The notes beneath the pieces are model-generated. The model had not been told where the DNA came from. It searched no databases and saw nothing but the letters and a program-made list of their open reading frames with translations. Below, in pieces: positions 34,457 to 43,990 of a stretch of 64,000 nt of DNA (the first letter of the stretch is position 1; each line of letters begins with the position of its first letter). A program made the position numbers and the translations under genes. Source of the DNA: Methanolacinia petrolearia DSM 11571 (lineage in GTDB: Archaea; Halobacteriota; Methanomicrobia; Methanomicrobiales; Methanomicrobiaceae); contig NC_014507.1 in assembly GCF_000147875.1 (NCBI RefSeq), positions 310,001 to 374,000 of the forward strand. Direction: 5' to 3'.

Positions 34457-35056
34457 TTATATTTTAGTAATCCGGATTATTTCAACCCTGATCTCAAGAC
34501 TGTCCTTCCTGTGGTGCGCGAAGGTCCTTTTAATCGGAAAGTCGCATCTTACAGTCTCATCGATCACGCCCCTTCCGCTGATATAGGATCTTATGAACGG
34601 GGTGCTGCCCTCGTTGAATATCCCGTAGGTTACACCGGCGCATTTGAGAGCCTTGTCGATAAACGGCCTGTCGGCATATTTTTTCTGGGCGCCGAACGGG
34701 GGATTCATGACGGCGGTGTCGAAGCTTCTGCAATTGAAATCCGGGATGTCGCTTACAACAAAATCGGCCGTTACTCCAGCTCTTTCTGCGTTCCTGTAAG
34801 CTGCCGCAACGGCGGCGGGATCGATGTCCGCTCCAGTGACCTGCTCAGCGCCGAGAAGAGCCGCACCGCATGCAAAGATGCCTGTTCCGCATCCGAGATC
34901 GAGGACAGACCGCCCTTCGATATCTCCTTTCATATATGCATGGTAGAGAAGTCTCGCGGCGACAACAGGAGGTGTCATGTACTGTTCGAGAGCAGGGTCG
35001 GGATTTTCGAACGCCTCGAATCCTTCAAGGAGCATCTCGAGTTTTCTGAGTTTCAT
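34457..35056 (-). CDS. METTL5-like RNA/DNA methyltransferase (COG2263)
   Basis: A 199-residue class I methyltransferase. AdoMet motif VLDLGCGTGIFACGAALLGA is at about residues 44-63, the acidic loop GADIDP follows, and the catalytic NPPFG (N6-adenine type) is at about 120-124 followed by QKKYADRPFI. It matches the archaeal METTL5 family, whose eukaryotic member makes m6A in 18S rRNA; RNA is therefore the likely substrate. It is 7 bases upstream of the MFS gene and 12 bases downstream of dph2. Confidence 0.86.
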   Translation of the reverse strand: MKLRKLEMLLEGFEAFENPDPALEQYMTPPVVAARLLYHAYMKGDIEGRSVLDLGCGTGIFACGAALLGAEQVTGADIDPAAVAAAYRNAERAGVTADFVVSDIPDFNCRSFDTAVMNPPFGAQKKYADRPFIDKALKCAGVTYGIFNEGSTPFIRSYISGRGVIDETVRCDFPIKRTFAHHRKDSLEIRVEIIRITKI

Positions 35057-35068
35057 ATGCCGCCCTCC

Positions 35069-36064
35069 TCACGTGATCTCGTCGATTTCGAACTCTTCCC
35101 ATTCCCTGGCACCGCAGACGATCTCAAACTCCTGCGGGGAGAGAACCGGAACCGGGAATCTTGCCTGGTCGTCATATGCAAGCCTCGGGCATGCCGTATT
35201 GACGTAGACATCATACCCGAAGTTCAGGAGGGCGTCCGGTGTGATCTCGCCGATCTCGATTATGTCGGCCTTGTCCGAGAGAACTTCAAGCTTTCTTGCG
35301 AGCTCCTCTCTCCTCTGCCCTGATTTTTTGCTCAGGAGTATCCCGAAGCTCCGTGCCTCCTTCGCCTTTTCGATAAGTGCATGCCTCTTTATGAGCATGC
35401 GGCGTTCGTCCGGGATCTCGGTTCTGCCTGTGTAGGGATCGAATGCTACGACTCTCGCACCGGTCGCAAGGTGCACTCCGAGCGGATGAAAAAGCCCCGT
35501 TCCGATATAGACGATCTCGCTGCATCCTGTATTTTTTGCAGCTTCAAATGTGCACCCGAGAACCTGGCCCTTAAACGGTGTTCTCTCGCTTCCTGCAGCG
35601 ATTACACATTCGATGCCGCGATCACTGAAAAATTGTATGATATCGTCCAGCAGGTGGACATGCTGGATTGTGGTAATCAGTCCGACTCTTCTGGATTCGA
35701 TCGAGGTTATGGCATCCTCCAGCTGGGAGATGTCGAAATCCTGGCTGAAGTACTCGAAGATGACGTTCTCTCTTTCGTCCACGGGAGCGTGCCCGATATG
35801 GATGAGAATATCGGAGTTTTTCAACAGGTCAAGGTCGAGATCGCAGGCACCCCAGCACGGTTCGCCCGAGATTACGATCTCGTAGCCCGCTCTCCTGAGG
35901 GCTTCCGAAATCCCATGGGCCTTTCTTTTCAGTCCCTCCGGGAACTGGAGAGCGACCTTCCGCACAGGCCTCTCTTTCTCTTTTTCCTTTAACAGTGAGA
36001 GAATTCTTACAGTCAGATCTTCTGGTTGTGCCTGAACACTCTCAGTAGTTCTTTTTGATGACAT
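35069..36064 (-). CDS. dph2: Diphthamide biosynthesis enzyme Dph2
   Basis: A 331-residue archaeal Dph2, an unusual radical SAM enzyme that transfers a 3-amino-3-carboxypropyl group to the modified His of elongation factor 2. Its three cluster cysteines can be matched to GEPCWGACD (about 72), GQVLGCTFEAA (about 170) and NTACPRLAYDD (about 295); the spacing fits the family. It overlaps the hpt stop by 23 bases, which implies one transcript with hpt. Confidence 0.9.
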   Translation of the reverse strand: MSSKRTTESVQAQPEDLTVRILSLLKEKEKERPVRKVALQFPEGLKRKAHGISEALRRAGYEIVISGEPCWGACDLDLDLLKNSDILIHIGHAPVDERENVIFEYFSQDFDISQLEDAITSIESRRVGLITTIQHVHLLDDIIQFFSDRGIECVIAAGSERTPFKGQVLGCTFEAAKNTGCSEIVYIGTGLFHPLGVHLATGARVVAFDPYTGRTEIPDERRMLIKRHALIEKAKEARSFGILLSKKSGQRREELARKLEVLSDKADIIEIGEITPDALLNFGYDVYVNTACPRLAYDDQARFPVPVLSPQEFEIVCGAREWEEFEIDEIT

Positions 36065-36593
36065 TCACACCGGTTTCGTCGACATCGATCTCGACGAGGT
36101 ATTTGTACGGCCTGCCGATGTCGCATTCGCCGCGTTTGATCACAACAAGAACGTCGACAACCTCGGCATTCTTCTGTTCGAGTCCTTTGAGGAGAGCCTT
36201 CATAGTTCCTCCGGTCGAGAAGACATCGTCAACTATTACGACACGGTCACCTTCTTCAATTCCGTTTAAGTAGAGTTCACCCTTCGAATAGCCGGTCGTC
36301 TGGTGAAGCGGAAGTTCCCCGGGGAGTTCGTATTTTCTCTTCCTGACTATTGTCAGGGGGAGGTCGGTTATCAGCGAGAGCGCCACGCCGATATGTATGC
36401 CCATCGCCTCTGCGACAACCAGTTTGTCCGCATGATCCAGATCGAGGTTCCTGAGCATGAGTGCAGCAACCTCCCTGAGGAGTTCAGGTTCGACGATCGG
36501 GACTCCGTCGCTGATGGGGTGGATAAAATAGTTGTATTCTCCTCTTTTTACGATGGGGCATTTTTCCAGTGATTCCACGAGTTTGTTGAACAT
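36042..36593 (-). CDS. hpt: Hypoxanthine/guanine phosphoribosyltransferase, archaeal type
   Basis: A 183-residue phosphoribosyltransferase that salvages purine bases with PRPP. The PRPP loop VVIVDDVFSTGGTM is at about residues 118-131, and EAMGIHIGVALSLITDLP at about 63-80 is the pyrophosphate-side loop of this archaeal family. It overlaps dph2 downstream, and its start overlaps the mfnA stop by a single base. Confidence 0.9.
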   Translation of the reverse strand: MFNKLVESLEKCPIVKRGEYNYFIHPISDGVPIVEPELLREVAALMLRNLDLDHADKLVVAEAMGIHIGVALSLITDLPLTIVRKRKYELPGELPLHQTTGYSKGELYLNGIEEGDRVVIVDDVFSTGGTMKALLKGLEQKNAEVVDVLVVIKRGECDIGRPYKYLVEIDVDETGVNVIKKNY

Positions 36594-37684
36594 TACATCT
36601 CACCAACGTCTTTTAAAAATTCTTCAAGTGTCTCCCTTGTTATATGCGGCATGCATACCGTTCTCATGTGCCCGTGCCGTGTCCTCGATACGATCCATCC
36701 GTCCGGAGTTTCATCGCAGGAGAAAGATGCGACATTTACCGAAGGCTGTACTGCAACGGGATGCCCGAGCTCTTCCATTCCCCTGATGAGGAAGCGTGTG
36801 TTCTCCATGCACCTTTCGACGACTTCAATCATACCTTTTCGCCCGAGATGATCGAGGACCGCGAGCGCTCCCGCCACCGGGCCTCCGGGTCTTGTCCCGC
36901 AGAGCGTGCATTCCTTCTTTACTGTAAGGTATGGGGTGTCCACCTCTGTCGACCTGAAAAAGTCCGGGTTCCTGACCATGATACACCCGCACGGTATCGT
37001 GGACATCCCCATCTTGTGCGGATCGACGGAGATGCTGGATACTCCGTCGAGCCTGAAGTCGAAAGGAGGCGATCCCTTGATGAACGGGAGGACAAGCCCG
37101 CCGAACGCCGCATCGACATGCAGGAAGAGATCCCTGTCCAATGCGATATCCGAGAGGTGCTCTATCGGGTCGACGGTTCCATACTCCGTCGTTCCGGCGA
37201 CACCCACCATTCCTATGGTATTTCCGTCGATCAGGTCTTCCATTCTTTCAGTATCGACGATGTACTTTTCTGTCGACGGGGCCTGCCGCATCTCTATTGA
37301 AAGAATGTCGCATGCCTTCTCAAAAGAGAAATGTGCTGATTCGGGAATTATCACATTCGGGCTCTTTTTACCTGCATTCTCCCTTGCGATCCTGAGAGCC
37401 TGTATATTCGATTCGGTTCCTCCGGATGTTGCATAACCGCACGCTTCGGGGAGACTCATCAGGCTTCCCAGTCTTTCGATAAGTTCTGCCTCAAGCGAGG
37501 CGGTTCCCATAAAAAGTCCCGGGTCTCCAAGATTGGATTCGATAAAAATGTTGTGCGCCCTGACCGCCACCGGGTGCGGAATCGAGCACATCGACGAGAG
37601 CACCTTCCGGTAGCTCCTGTCTTTCTCCTTTATCGAGGAGAGATGCCGGAACAGTTCGTCTTCCCGGAGTCCGTCTTCCAGCAT
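36593..37684 (-). CDS. mfnA: L-tyrosine/L-aspartate decarboxylase
   Basis: A 363-residue PLP decarboxylase. MfnA makes tyramine for methanofuran from tyrosine; archaeal homologues can also make beta-alanine for coenzyme A. Seen: TSGGTESNIQALRIARENA (about 87-105), the PLP lysine in VDPHKMGMSTIPCGC (about 225), and HVDAAFGGLVLPF. A shift between Tyr and Asp preference cannot be read. It is 6 bases downstream of ppsA. Confidence 0.92.
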   Translation of the reverse strand: MLEDGLREDELFRHLSSIKEKDRSYRKVLSSMCSIPHPVAVRAHNIFIESNLGDPGLFMGTASLEAELIERLGSLMSLPEACGYATSGGTESNIQALRIARENAGKKSPNVIIPESAHFSFEKACDILSIEMRQAPSTEKYIVDTERMEDLIDGNTIGMVGVAGTTEYGTVDPIEHLSDIALDRDLFLHVDAAFGGLVLPFIKGSPPFDFRLDGVSSISVDPHKMGMSTIPCGCIMVRNPDFFRSTEVDTPYLTVKKECTLCGTRPGGPVAGALAVLDHLGRKGMIEVVERCMENTRFLIRGMEELGHPVAVQPSVNVASFSCDETPDGWIVSRTRHGHMRTVCMPHITRETLEEFLKDVGEM

Positions 37685-37690
37685 CTGAAG

Positions 37691-39970
37691 TTACTTCCTT
37701 GCAGCATCGAGCAGGATCTTCTTTTCGGTGCGTGCAGCTGTCTCGCGGATCTTCTGCACCGCATCGATGTTTGCCGAGACACTTGTGATTCCCGTCTCGA
37801 CGAGCCACTTCACCATCTCGGGATCCGATCCTGCCTGTCCGCAGATCGAGCACTCGACTCCTCCAGCCCTGCATTTCTCTATTGCGTATTTTATTAACTT
37901 CAGGACAGCCGGGTGCTTGGGCTTGTACATATCCGCGACGTTCTGGTTGTTCCTGTCGATTGCGAGCGTGTACTGGATCAGGTCGTTTGTTCCGAACGAA
38001 GCGAAGGCGATTCCCTCTTTGATGAAATCATCGATTAGTATTGCACTTGAGGGTATCTCGATCATTATTCCGAGAGTTTTGTTATCCACATCCACTCCGA
38101 ATTCACGCATGAGCTCCTTTGCAGCTACGAATTCGTCGGGGTGGCCGACGAGCGGGAACATAATGCCGAGATTGTCGTACCCCTGTTCCCAGAGTCTCTT
38201 GAATGCCTCTATCTGGAGCCTGAACTGGTCTTTGCTCTGGAGATCGCGGCGGATTCCGCGCCACCCGAGCATAGGGTTGTGCTCCTCGGGCTCGTCCTCT
38301 CCGCCCTTCATGTTGCGGAATTCATCCGTCGGTGCATCGATCGTCCTGACCCAGACCGGTTTTCCGGGGAACTCGTCCATGACAGTCTTTATACCGACAT
38401 AGAGTTCGTTTATGAAGTCCTCTTCCTTCTTGTTCCTGATGAACCAGCCGGGAGTCTTTCCGAGACCCAGGATGAGGTGTTCGATCCTGAGCAGGCCTAC
38501 ACCGTCTGCGCCGGTGGCAGCCGCCCTCTTGGCTGCTTCGGGAAGGGATACGTTGACCTTTATGCTCGTTGCTGTAATAATCGGGGCTGAAGAAACGGCA
38601 ACTCCTGCAGGAGCAGCTGCCGCAGGCACGGCACTCTCCGGTATCGAGATCCTGCCTTCATAGACGAGACCCTTCTCTCCGTCGACCGAGACCACCTGGC
38701 CGTCGATGAGAATGCTTGTTGCCTTCTTCGTTCCTACGGCCGCAGGTGTCCCGAGTTCACGGCTTACAATCGCTGCATGGCATGTCATTCCGCCTTCGTC
38801 GGTAATAATTGCCGCTGCCTTCCTCATTGCAGGGACCATGTCCGGGTTGGTCATCTTTGCGACCATAATGTCCCCGGTGTTGACCTTGCTCAGGTCCTTT
38901 GTCGATCCGACGATTACAACTTTTCCTGTTGCGATTCCCGGGGACGCCCCCTGCCCCTCGAGTATGATATTTCCGCTTCCTTCCACCTTTTCACCCTTTT
39001 TAGTAGTAGCTGTGCCTTTTATGGTTGTTATAGGGCGGGACTGGAGAATGAAGATCTCATCTCCTACTATACCCCACTCGACATCCTGCGGGACGCCGTA
39101 ATGCTCTTCCGATATCTTTGCAAACTTTGCCAGCCTTGCTATCTCGGCGTCGGAGAGAACCGCTGTCTTCTGCCTCTCGTCAGGTACCCTGATCTCCTTT
39201 GTGCCGTGCGTTCCGTCAGGAAGGATCTCGATCTCTTTCGTTGCGATATAACGGTCGATTACGCGCCCGGACCTGCTGTCATAGACATAATTATCGGGAG
39301 AGACCATCCCTGATACGACAGCCTCCCCGAGACCCCATGATCCTTCAATTATCGTTGTCGGCTCTCCGGTCACCGGATGGGAGGAGAACATGACGCCCGA
39401 TTTTTCGGAATATACAAGTTTCTGGACGACCACTGCGATATCTACTGCACTGTGGTCGAAACCCTGCTTTACCCTGTAGTATATCGCTCTCGCGCCATAT
39501 AGCGAGGCCCAGCATTTCTGAAGAGACTCGATGAGGTTCTTCTCGCCTGAAATATTGAGATAAGTCTCCTGCTGCCCGGCAAAACTTGCATCAGGCAGGT
39601 CCTCTGCGGTTGCGCTCGACCTTACCGCGACAACCGCATCGTCGCCCATCTTATCGTATGCAGAAATGGTCTCGTTTCTGATATCTTCAGGCATCTTTGC
39701 GGACATCACGATCTCTTTCACTTTTTCCGCTACGTTTTCTAAAAGATCCGAATCTTCAACGTCGATATCTTTGAGAGTGGAAAAGATCTTTTCGTCTATT
39801 CCCGATGTTACAAGGAATTTTCTGAATGCCTGTGCAGTCACGACAAATGCAGGCGGAACAGGAAGGCCCACCGCTGTCATTTCGCCTAAAGAGGCTCCTT
39901 TTCCCCCTACAGACGGAATATCTTCCTTTTTAATATCTGCTAACCACAGAATATCTGGCATTTTGCTCAT
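37691..39970 (-). CDS. ppsA: Phosphoenolpyruvate synthase
   Basis: A 759-residue PEP synthase that converts pyruvate, ATP and water to PEP, AMP and phosphate for gluconeogenesis from acetyl-CoA-derived pyruvate. N-terminal ATP-grasp/PPDK_N (about 1-330, VGGKGASLGEMTA, RSSATAEDLPDASFAGQQET), central phospho-His domain (GGMTCHAAIVSRELGTPAAV, about 395-414), an Ala/Pro hinge (about 450-475), and the TIM-barrel PEP domain (PMLGWRGIRRD and C-terminal CSICGQAGSDPE). It heads the ppsA-mfnA-hpt-dph2 gene run. Confidence 0.95.
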   Translation of the reverse strand: MSKMPDILWLADIKKEDIPSVGGKGASLGEMTAVGLPVPPAFVVTAQAFRKFLVTSGIDEKIFSTLKDIDVEDSDLLENVAEKVKEIVMSAKMPEDIRNETISAYDKMGDDAVVAVRSSATAEDLPDASFAGQQETYLNISGEKNLIESLQKCWASLYGARAIYYRVKQGFDHSAVDIAVVVQKLVYSEKSGVMFSSHPVTGEPTTIIEGSWGLGEAVVSGMVSPDNYVYDSRSGRVIDRYIATKEIEILPDGTHGTKEIRVPDERQKTAVLSDAEIARLAKFAKISEEHYGVPQDVEWGIVGDEIFILQSRPITTIKGTATTKKGEKVEGSGNIILEGQGASPGIATGKVVIVGSTKDLSKVNTGDIMVAKMTNPDMVPAMRKAAAIITDEGGMTCHAAIVSRELGTPAAVGTKKATSILIDGQVVSVDGEKGLVYEGRISIPESAVPAAAAPAGVAVSSAPIITATSIKVNVSLPEAAKRAAATGADGVGLLRIEHLILGLGKTPGWFIRNKKEEDFINELYVGIKTVMDEFPGKPVWVRTIDAPTDEFRNMKGGEDEPEEHNPMLGWRGIRRDLQSKDQFRLQIEAFKRLWEQGYDNLGIMFPLVGHPDEFVAAKELMREFGVDVDNKTLGIMIEIPSSAILIDDFIKEGIAFASFGTNDLIQYTLAIDRNNQNVADMYKPKHPAVLKLIKYAIEKCRAGGVECSICGQAGSDPEMVKWLVETGITSVSANIDAVQKIRETAARTEKKILLDAARK

Positions 39971-40107
39971 GCTGAAAAACCACCCGGTAACAGGTTGTGT
40001 AAATATCTTGAACTACAAGGATAATTTATGTTTGCTAACTGGTGCCGGGCGTGGCGGGAGAAAAATATCAAGATATAATATGTAGAAATAATTACGGGGA
40101 TTATCAA

Positions 40108-41694
40108 GTGACATATAAAGTGCTGGTCAGCGACCCGCTGGCAGATGAAGGAATAGAGATCCTTCGCGGCTTCTGCGAAGTGGATATCAATACAGGCCTC
40201 TCCGAAGACGAACTTATAAAGATAATCGGCGATTATGACGGCCTTCTTGTAAGAAGCGGCACGGAAGTTACCGCGAATGTGATCGAAGCTGCAGCAAAAC
40301 TGAAGTTTATCGGAAGGGCAGGTGCCGGTGTAGACAATATCGATACCAATGCGGCAACCCAGCGCGGCATCATCGTTGCCAATGCTCCTGCAGGAAACAC
40401 CCTTGCAGCATGCGAGCACACCCTTGCCATGATGGCCTCTCTTGCGAGAAAGATCCCTCAGGCGACCGCCTCGGTAAAGAGGGGTGAATGGAAGAGATCG
40501 GCCTTCATGGGTGTCGAGCTGAATGAAAAGACGCTCGGTATAGTAGGATTCGGCAGGATCGGGCAGGAGCTTGCAAGGCGTGCAATCGCTCTCGATATGA
40601 AGGTCGTGGCATACGACCCGTATATCAACGAGGAGAGGGCCAAAGAGCTCGGCGTCGAGGTAATGACCCTCGATCAGCTCTTCCCTGTTGCCGACTTCAT
40701 TACAGTCCACACGCCTCTTATCAAGGAGACGAAGCACCTCATCAACAAGAAGTCCATCGCAGTCATGAAGGATGGCGTCAGGATCATCAACTGTGCACGC
40801 GGAGGCATAATCAACGAATCCGATCTTTATGATGCGATAGTTGCAGGAAAGGTTGCGGGTGCGGCGCTCGACGTATACGAGAACGAACCGCCGAAGGACT
40901 CGAAGATCATAACTCTCGACGAGGTCATAACGACACCGCATCTCGGTGCGTCGACTGTTGAAGCCCAGCTGAATGTCGCAGTCTCGGTTGCGAAGCAGTG
41001 CATCGAGGTTCTTAAGGGCGGATCGGCCAAGTTCGTTGTAAACGCCCCGATGATCTCTCCCGATCAGCAGGACAGGATCGATCCTTATGTGAAACTTGTC
41101 AGGAATATGGGAAGCCTTCTCATACAGCTTGTAGAGGGAAGGATCGAATCCGTAGAGATCGAGTACGGCGGAAAAGCGGCTGAATTCGGAAGCGGTTCTA
41201 AATATATCACAAGAATGGCCCTTAAGGGAATCCTCGATCCGATCCTCCAGACGCCGGTCAATATCGTCAATGCAGAACTGGCGGCAAAGGAGAGAGGCAT
41301 CAGGGTTTCCGAAGTTATCACTGACAAGTCACTTGGATTTACTAACCTTGTCACAATATCGATAAAGACGGACAAGATGTCCGAGACAGTAAGCGGAAAC
41401 GTATCTTCCCCGGAGAAACTCAGAATTGTAAAGATCGGCGAGTACATGACCGATATGACTCCCGGAGGAGATGTAGTCATCTCAAGGCATCATGATGTCC
41501 CCGGTGTTATCGGGCATTTTGCAACGATCATCGGAAAGTACGGCGTAAATATTGCGGGCATGCAGGTAGGAAGGAACCAGCCCGGCGAAGAGGCGGTAAT
41601 GGTCCTCAATGTGGATTCCGAGGTCCCCCAGGAGGCGATGGACAAGATCCTGAAGATTGAAGGAGTTTACACCGCCAAATACGCTCATATATAA
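40108..41694 (+). CDS. serA: D-3-phosphoglycerate dehydrogenase
   Basis: A 528-residue SerA, first enzyme of phosphoserine synthesis. NAD fold GIVGFGRIGQELARRA (about 143-158), catalytic Arg in NCARGGIINE (about 235), Glu in ENEPP, and His in TTPHLGASTVEAQ (about 284); then an ASB domain (about 320-445) and a C-terminal ACT domain for serine feedback (about 452-528). I start at GTG 40108, which gives the normal length; a longer frame back to 40042 lacks a ribosome site. AAGATATAATATG near 40070 is a suitable TATA box. Confidence 0.94.
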   Translation: MTYKVLVSDPLADEGIEILRGFCEVDINTGLSEDELIKIIGDYDGLLVRSGTEVTANVIEAAAKLKFIGRAGAGVDNIDTNAATQRGIIVANAPAGNTLAACEHTLAMMASLARKIPQATASVKRGEWKRSAFMGVELNEKTLGIVGFGRIGQELARRAIALDMKVVAYDPYINEERAKELGVEVMTLDQLFPVADFITVHTPLIKETKHLINKKSIAVMKDGVRIINCARGGIINESDLYDAIVAGKVAGAALDVYENEPPKDSKIITLDEVITTPHLGASTVEAQLNVAVSVAKQCIEVLKGGSAKFVVNAPMISPDQQDRIDPYVKLVRNMGSLLIQLVEGRIESVEIEYGGKAAEFGSGSKYITRMALKGILDPILQTPVNIVNAELAAKERGIRVSEVITDKSLGFTNLVTISIKTDKMSETVSGNVSSPEKLRIVKIGEYMTDMTPGGDVVISRHHDVPGVIGHFATIIGKYGVNIAGMQVGRNQPGEEAVMVLNVDSEVPQEAMDKILKIEGVYTAKYAHI

Positions 41695-41808
41695 TCAAAA
41701 ATCATTTTTTATCGATCTTTTTCTAAACGAACGAAATACGGATGGAGTGCTTTTTTTAGTGGTAAATGAAATACCAGTCATGGTTAGATTATCTGGGATT
41801 TGGTATAT

Positions 41809-42444
41809 ATGAGAATAATATCCTTTCTTTCCGCGATGGTGTCTTTATCGGCACTCCTGAAGACCACTTACGACAGGCTGTATGCGGCTGAGGATACTCA
41901 GCCCGAAATGGAAAGTCCCCTCCATGCCCGGTTCAGGAAAACGATCGAGAGCATGGAGAAGCTCATGGAGAGCATCTACATCGCGTTCGGGTCATCTGTT
42001 CTTGGAATGGTCATCGATCCACCTGATCCCCTCTGGCAGGCAGACCAGGTGTTCAATGAATTTCTGAGAAGCTACAGGGATTTTGTAGGGGAGTTCCGCG
42101 GACTTATAGCAGAGATCCGAAACAGCGGTGAAGATGTCAGGAATAAACTCGGAAGCGAATGGATCACGCTTGACAATCTTGGCAGGCTCTTTGATAAGGG
42201 CAGGATCGAGTGGGATGAAGTTGCATCTGAAGGAAGCCTTAAGATCGCCGATCCCGTCATGAACAACCCCCGGCGGTTTAACAATCACCTTGTCGGCAGA
42301 TTCAGGGAATTTTTGAAGGATGAGATGGATATACATGATTTTGAACCTGTCGATCTCATCTCGTCACTGCTCCGGGAGAACGAGCTGATCAGTATTGCCG
42401 GGGCGCGTCTGATGCGTTTCATCGATGGTGAGGATCAGAAATAA
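41809..42444 (+). CDS. Hypothetical helical protein
   Basis: A 211-residue protein that I do not recognise. It is predicted almost all alpha-helical; residues 1-16 are hydrophobic but too short and interrupted for a confident signal peptide. No cysteines and no catalytic-type motifs. The start is taken as ATG 41809; the in-frame TTG three codons upstream is less likely. No clear ribosome site, so translation may be leaderless. It follows serA by about 110 bases on the same strand. Confidence 0.6.
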   Translation: MRIISFLSAMVSLSALLKTTYDRLYAAEDTQPEMESPLHARFRKTIESMEKLMESIYIAFGSSVLGMVIDPPDPLWQADQVFNEFLRSYRDFVGEFRGLIAEIRNSGEDVRNKLGSEWITLDNLGRLFDKGRIEWDEVASEGSLKIADPVMNNPRRFNNHLVGRFREFLKDEMDIHDFEPVDLISSLLRENELISIAGARLMRFIDGEDQK

Positions 42445-42557
42445 CTCATCTTTATTACTGTTACAGACTTTTCTGCTCTTAAATTCTCTGAATATAAAAT
42501 TTTAGTTTTTTTGCCTTTTCATCGGCCTGGCTGGTTTGATGAAAGTTTATAAATACT

Positions 42558-42581
42558 TTTAGTAGATATCTTTTTACTAAA
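42558..42581. promoter_or_regulatory. 24-bp inverted repeat over the start region of ABC module 2
   Basis: Perfect arms TTTAGTA (42558-42564) and TACTAAA (42575-42581) separated by 10 bases. A TATA-like TTTATAAATA (42547-42556) lies just upstream, so the predicted transcription start falls near the right arm. Position is typical for an archaeal repressor operator. The XRE-type regulator at 46191-46385 is a candidate binder (inference). Confidence 0.5.
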
Positions 42582-42700
42582 TGTAAAGTATATTATACCA
42601 AATCTCAGGGTTCACTGTGTGCATCCTGTTGTTAGGATCAGGATTTGCCCAATGTGTAACTCCTGATCTTTTAGCTGAAATGGAAAGTAGGTTTTCAGAT

Positions 42701-43978
42701 ATGAAAAGAATAAACATATTTCTAATATTATTGGTTTTGTTTGCTGCAATCCCGTTTATTGCAGCAGCAGATGACAGCGAAGATTCATCCTATACGGATG
42801 TAACCGTAACCTCAGTCGAATACGATCCTGAAGTCTTTATGCCCGGAGATGAGGGAACAATCACTATAACTGTAAAGAATACAGGGGATGAAAGTGTAAC
42901 CATCAGCAGGGCTGAGATTTATTCCCAGGATGTAACAAACCTCAATGATGAGGCATATGATACTGTTGGAGCATTGGGTGCAGGAAACTCAATGGAATTT
43001 ACCTTCAATGTGAAGGCGCCTCTGAAAGAGGGCATTTATTATCCGAGATTTTATCTTGATTTCTACGGTTCAAGCGGTCTCTCATACAATGTGCCGGTAA
43101 AAGTGGATGACACGGGATTAACCATCTCGGTTATCAACTCGCCTGATGCATGGCAGGAAGATGTGTCGAAGTCCATCCAGATCCGGGTAGGAAATCCAAG
43201 TCAGGTGACTGCAGACGGTGTAATAATATACGCATCCGGCGACGGGATAGAATCAGATCAGACGAGCTTTTTCGTAGGTGCACTCGAACCGAACGAATAT
43301 GTGGATGTTACATTCGAGATTACTCCGTCAAAGGAGACGACACTGAAACTGAATGCCGAATGGAATAACGGTATGAATTCGCATACGTCCGAGATATCCG
43401 TTCCTGTAGAATTCGGAGAGGATACGACCGGTGCCGATCTGGTCATCAACAATGTCGAGGTCTCCGGAGGAACGGTGACAGGTGATGTCTCAAATGCAGG
43501 ACTTGAAGATGCCTATTCGGTTATTGTGACCGTGGGATCTCCTGCAGAAGCTATAGAGCCGTATAAGCAGTATGTTCTCGGTTCGCTTGAGTCAGACGAC
43601 TTCTCAAGCTTTGAAGTCACATATTCCATTCAGGGAAGCAGTTCTTCGTTCCCGCTTGTAATCACATGGAAGGACGAGAACGGAAACACGTACTCATCCG
43701 AATATACTGTTTCAGCTTCCTCATCGGGCATGGCTGTTGAGGGTGATGATTCTGCTTCATCCGGCGGAGCACCATCTGGAATGGGCAGCGGCGGTCCCAG
43801 TGGCGGCGGAATGGGTATGATGGGTATGAGCGGTGCAGGTTTTGCCAATATGCCCATTGCCGAGATAATCATTGGCCTGATTATTGTAATTGGCCTTGTA
43901 GTCGCATGGAAGAAGGGATACCTTGCAAAGGCAGTCAAAGTCGTGAAGGAGAAGCTGAATAAAGGAGACAGGAAGTAG
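42701..43978 (+). CDS. Secreted COG1361-type S-layer-like protein (module 2)
   Basis: A 425-residue surface protein, paralogue of the one at 8825-9997. Signal peptide about residues 1-23 (MKRINIFLILLVLFAAIPF), beta-sandwich COG1361 repeats (GTITITVKNTGDESVTI; GDVSNAGLEDAYSVIVT), a Gly/Met/Ser-rich linker (about 360-395) and a C-terminal TM anchor with a lysine-rich tail. I choose ATG 42701, preceded by GTAGG, over two in-frame ATG/GTG codons upstream because it gives a clean signal peptide. First gene of an operon with the ABC ATPase and permease. Confidence 0.85.
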   Translation: MKRINIFLILLVLFAAIPFIAAADDSEDSSYTDVTVTSVEYDPEVFMPGDEGTITITVKNTGDESVTISRAEIYSQDVTNLNDEAYDTVGALGAGNSMEFTFNVKAPLKEGIYYPRFYLDFYGSSGLSYNVPVKVDDTGLTISVINSPDAWQEDVSKSIQIRVGNPSQVTADGVIIYASGDGIESDQTSFFVGALEPNEYVDVTFEITPSKETTLKLNAEWNNGMNSHTSEISVPVEFGEDTTGADLVINNVEVSGGTVTGDVSNAGLEDAYSVIVTVGSPAEAIEPYKQYVLGSLESDDFSSFEVTYSIQGSSSSFPLVITWKDENGNTYSSEYTVSASSSGMAVEGDDSASSGGAPSGMGSGGPSGGGMGMMGMSGAGFANMPIAEIIIGLIIVIGLVVAWKKGYLAKAVKVVKEKLNKGDRK

Positions 43979-43990
43979 GAGGTGAAATCA

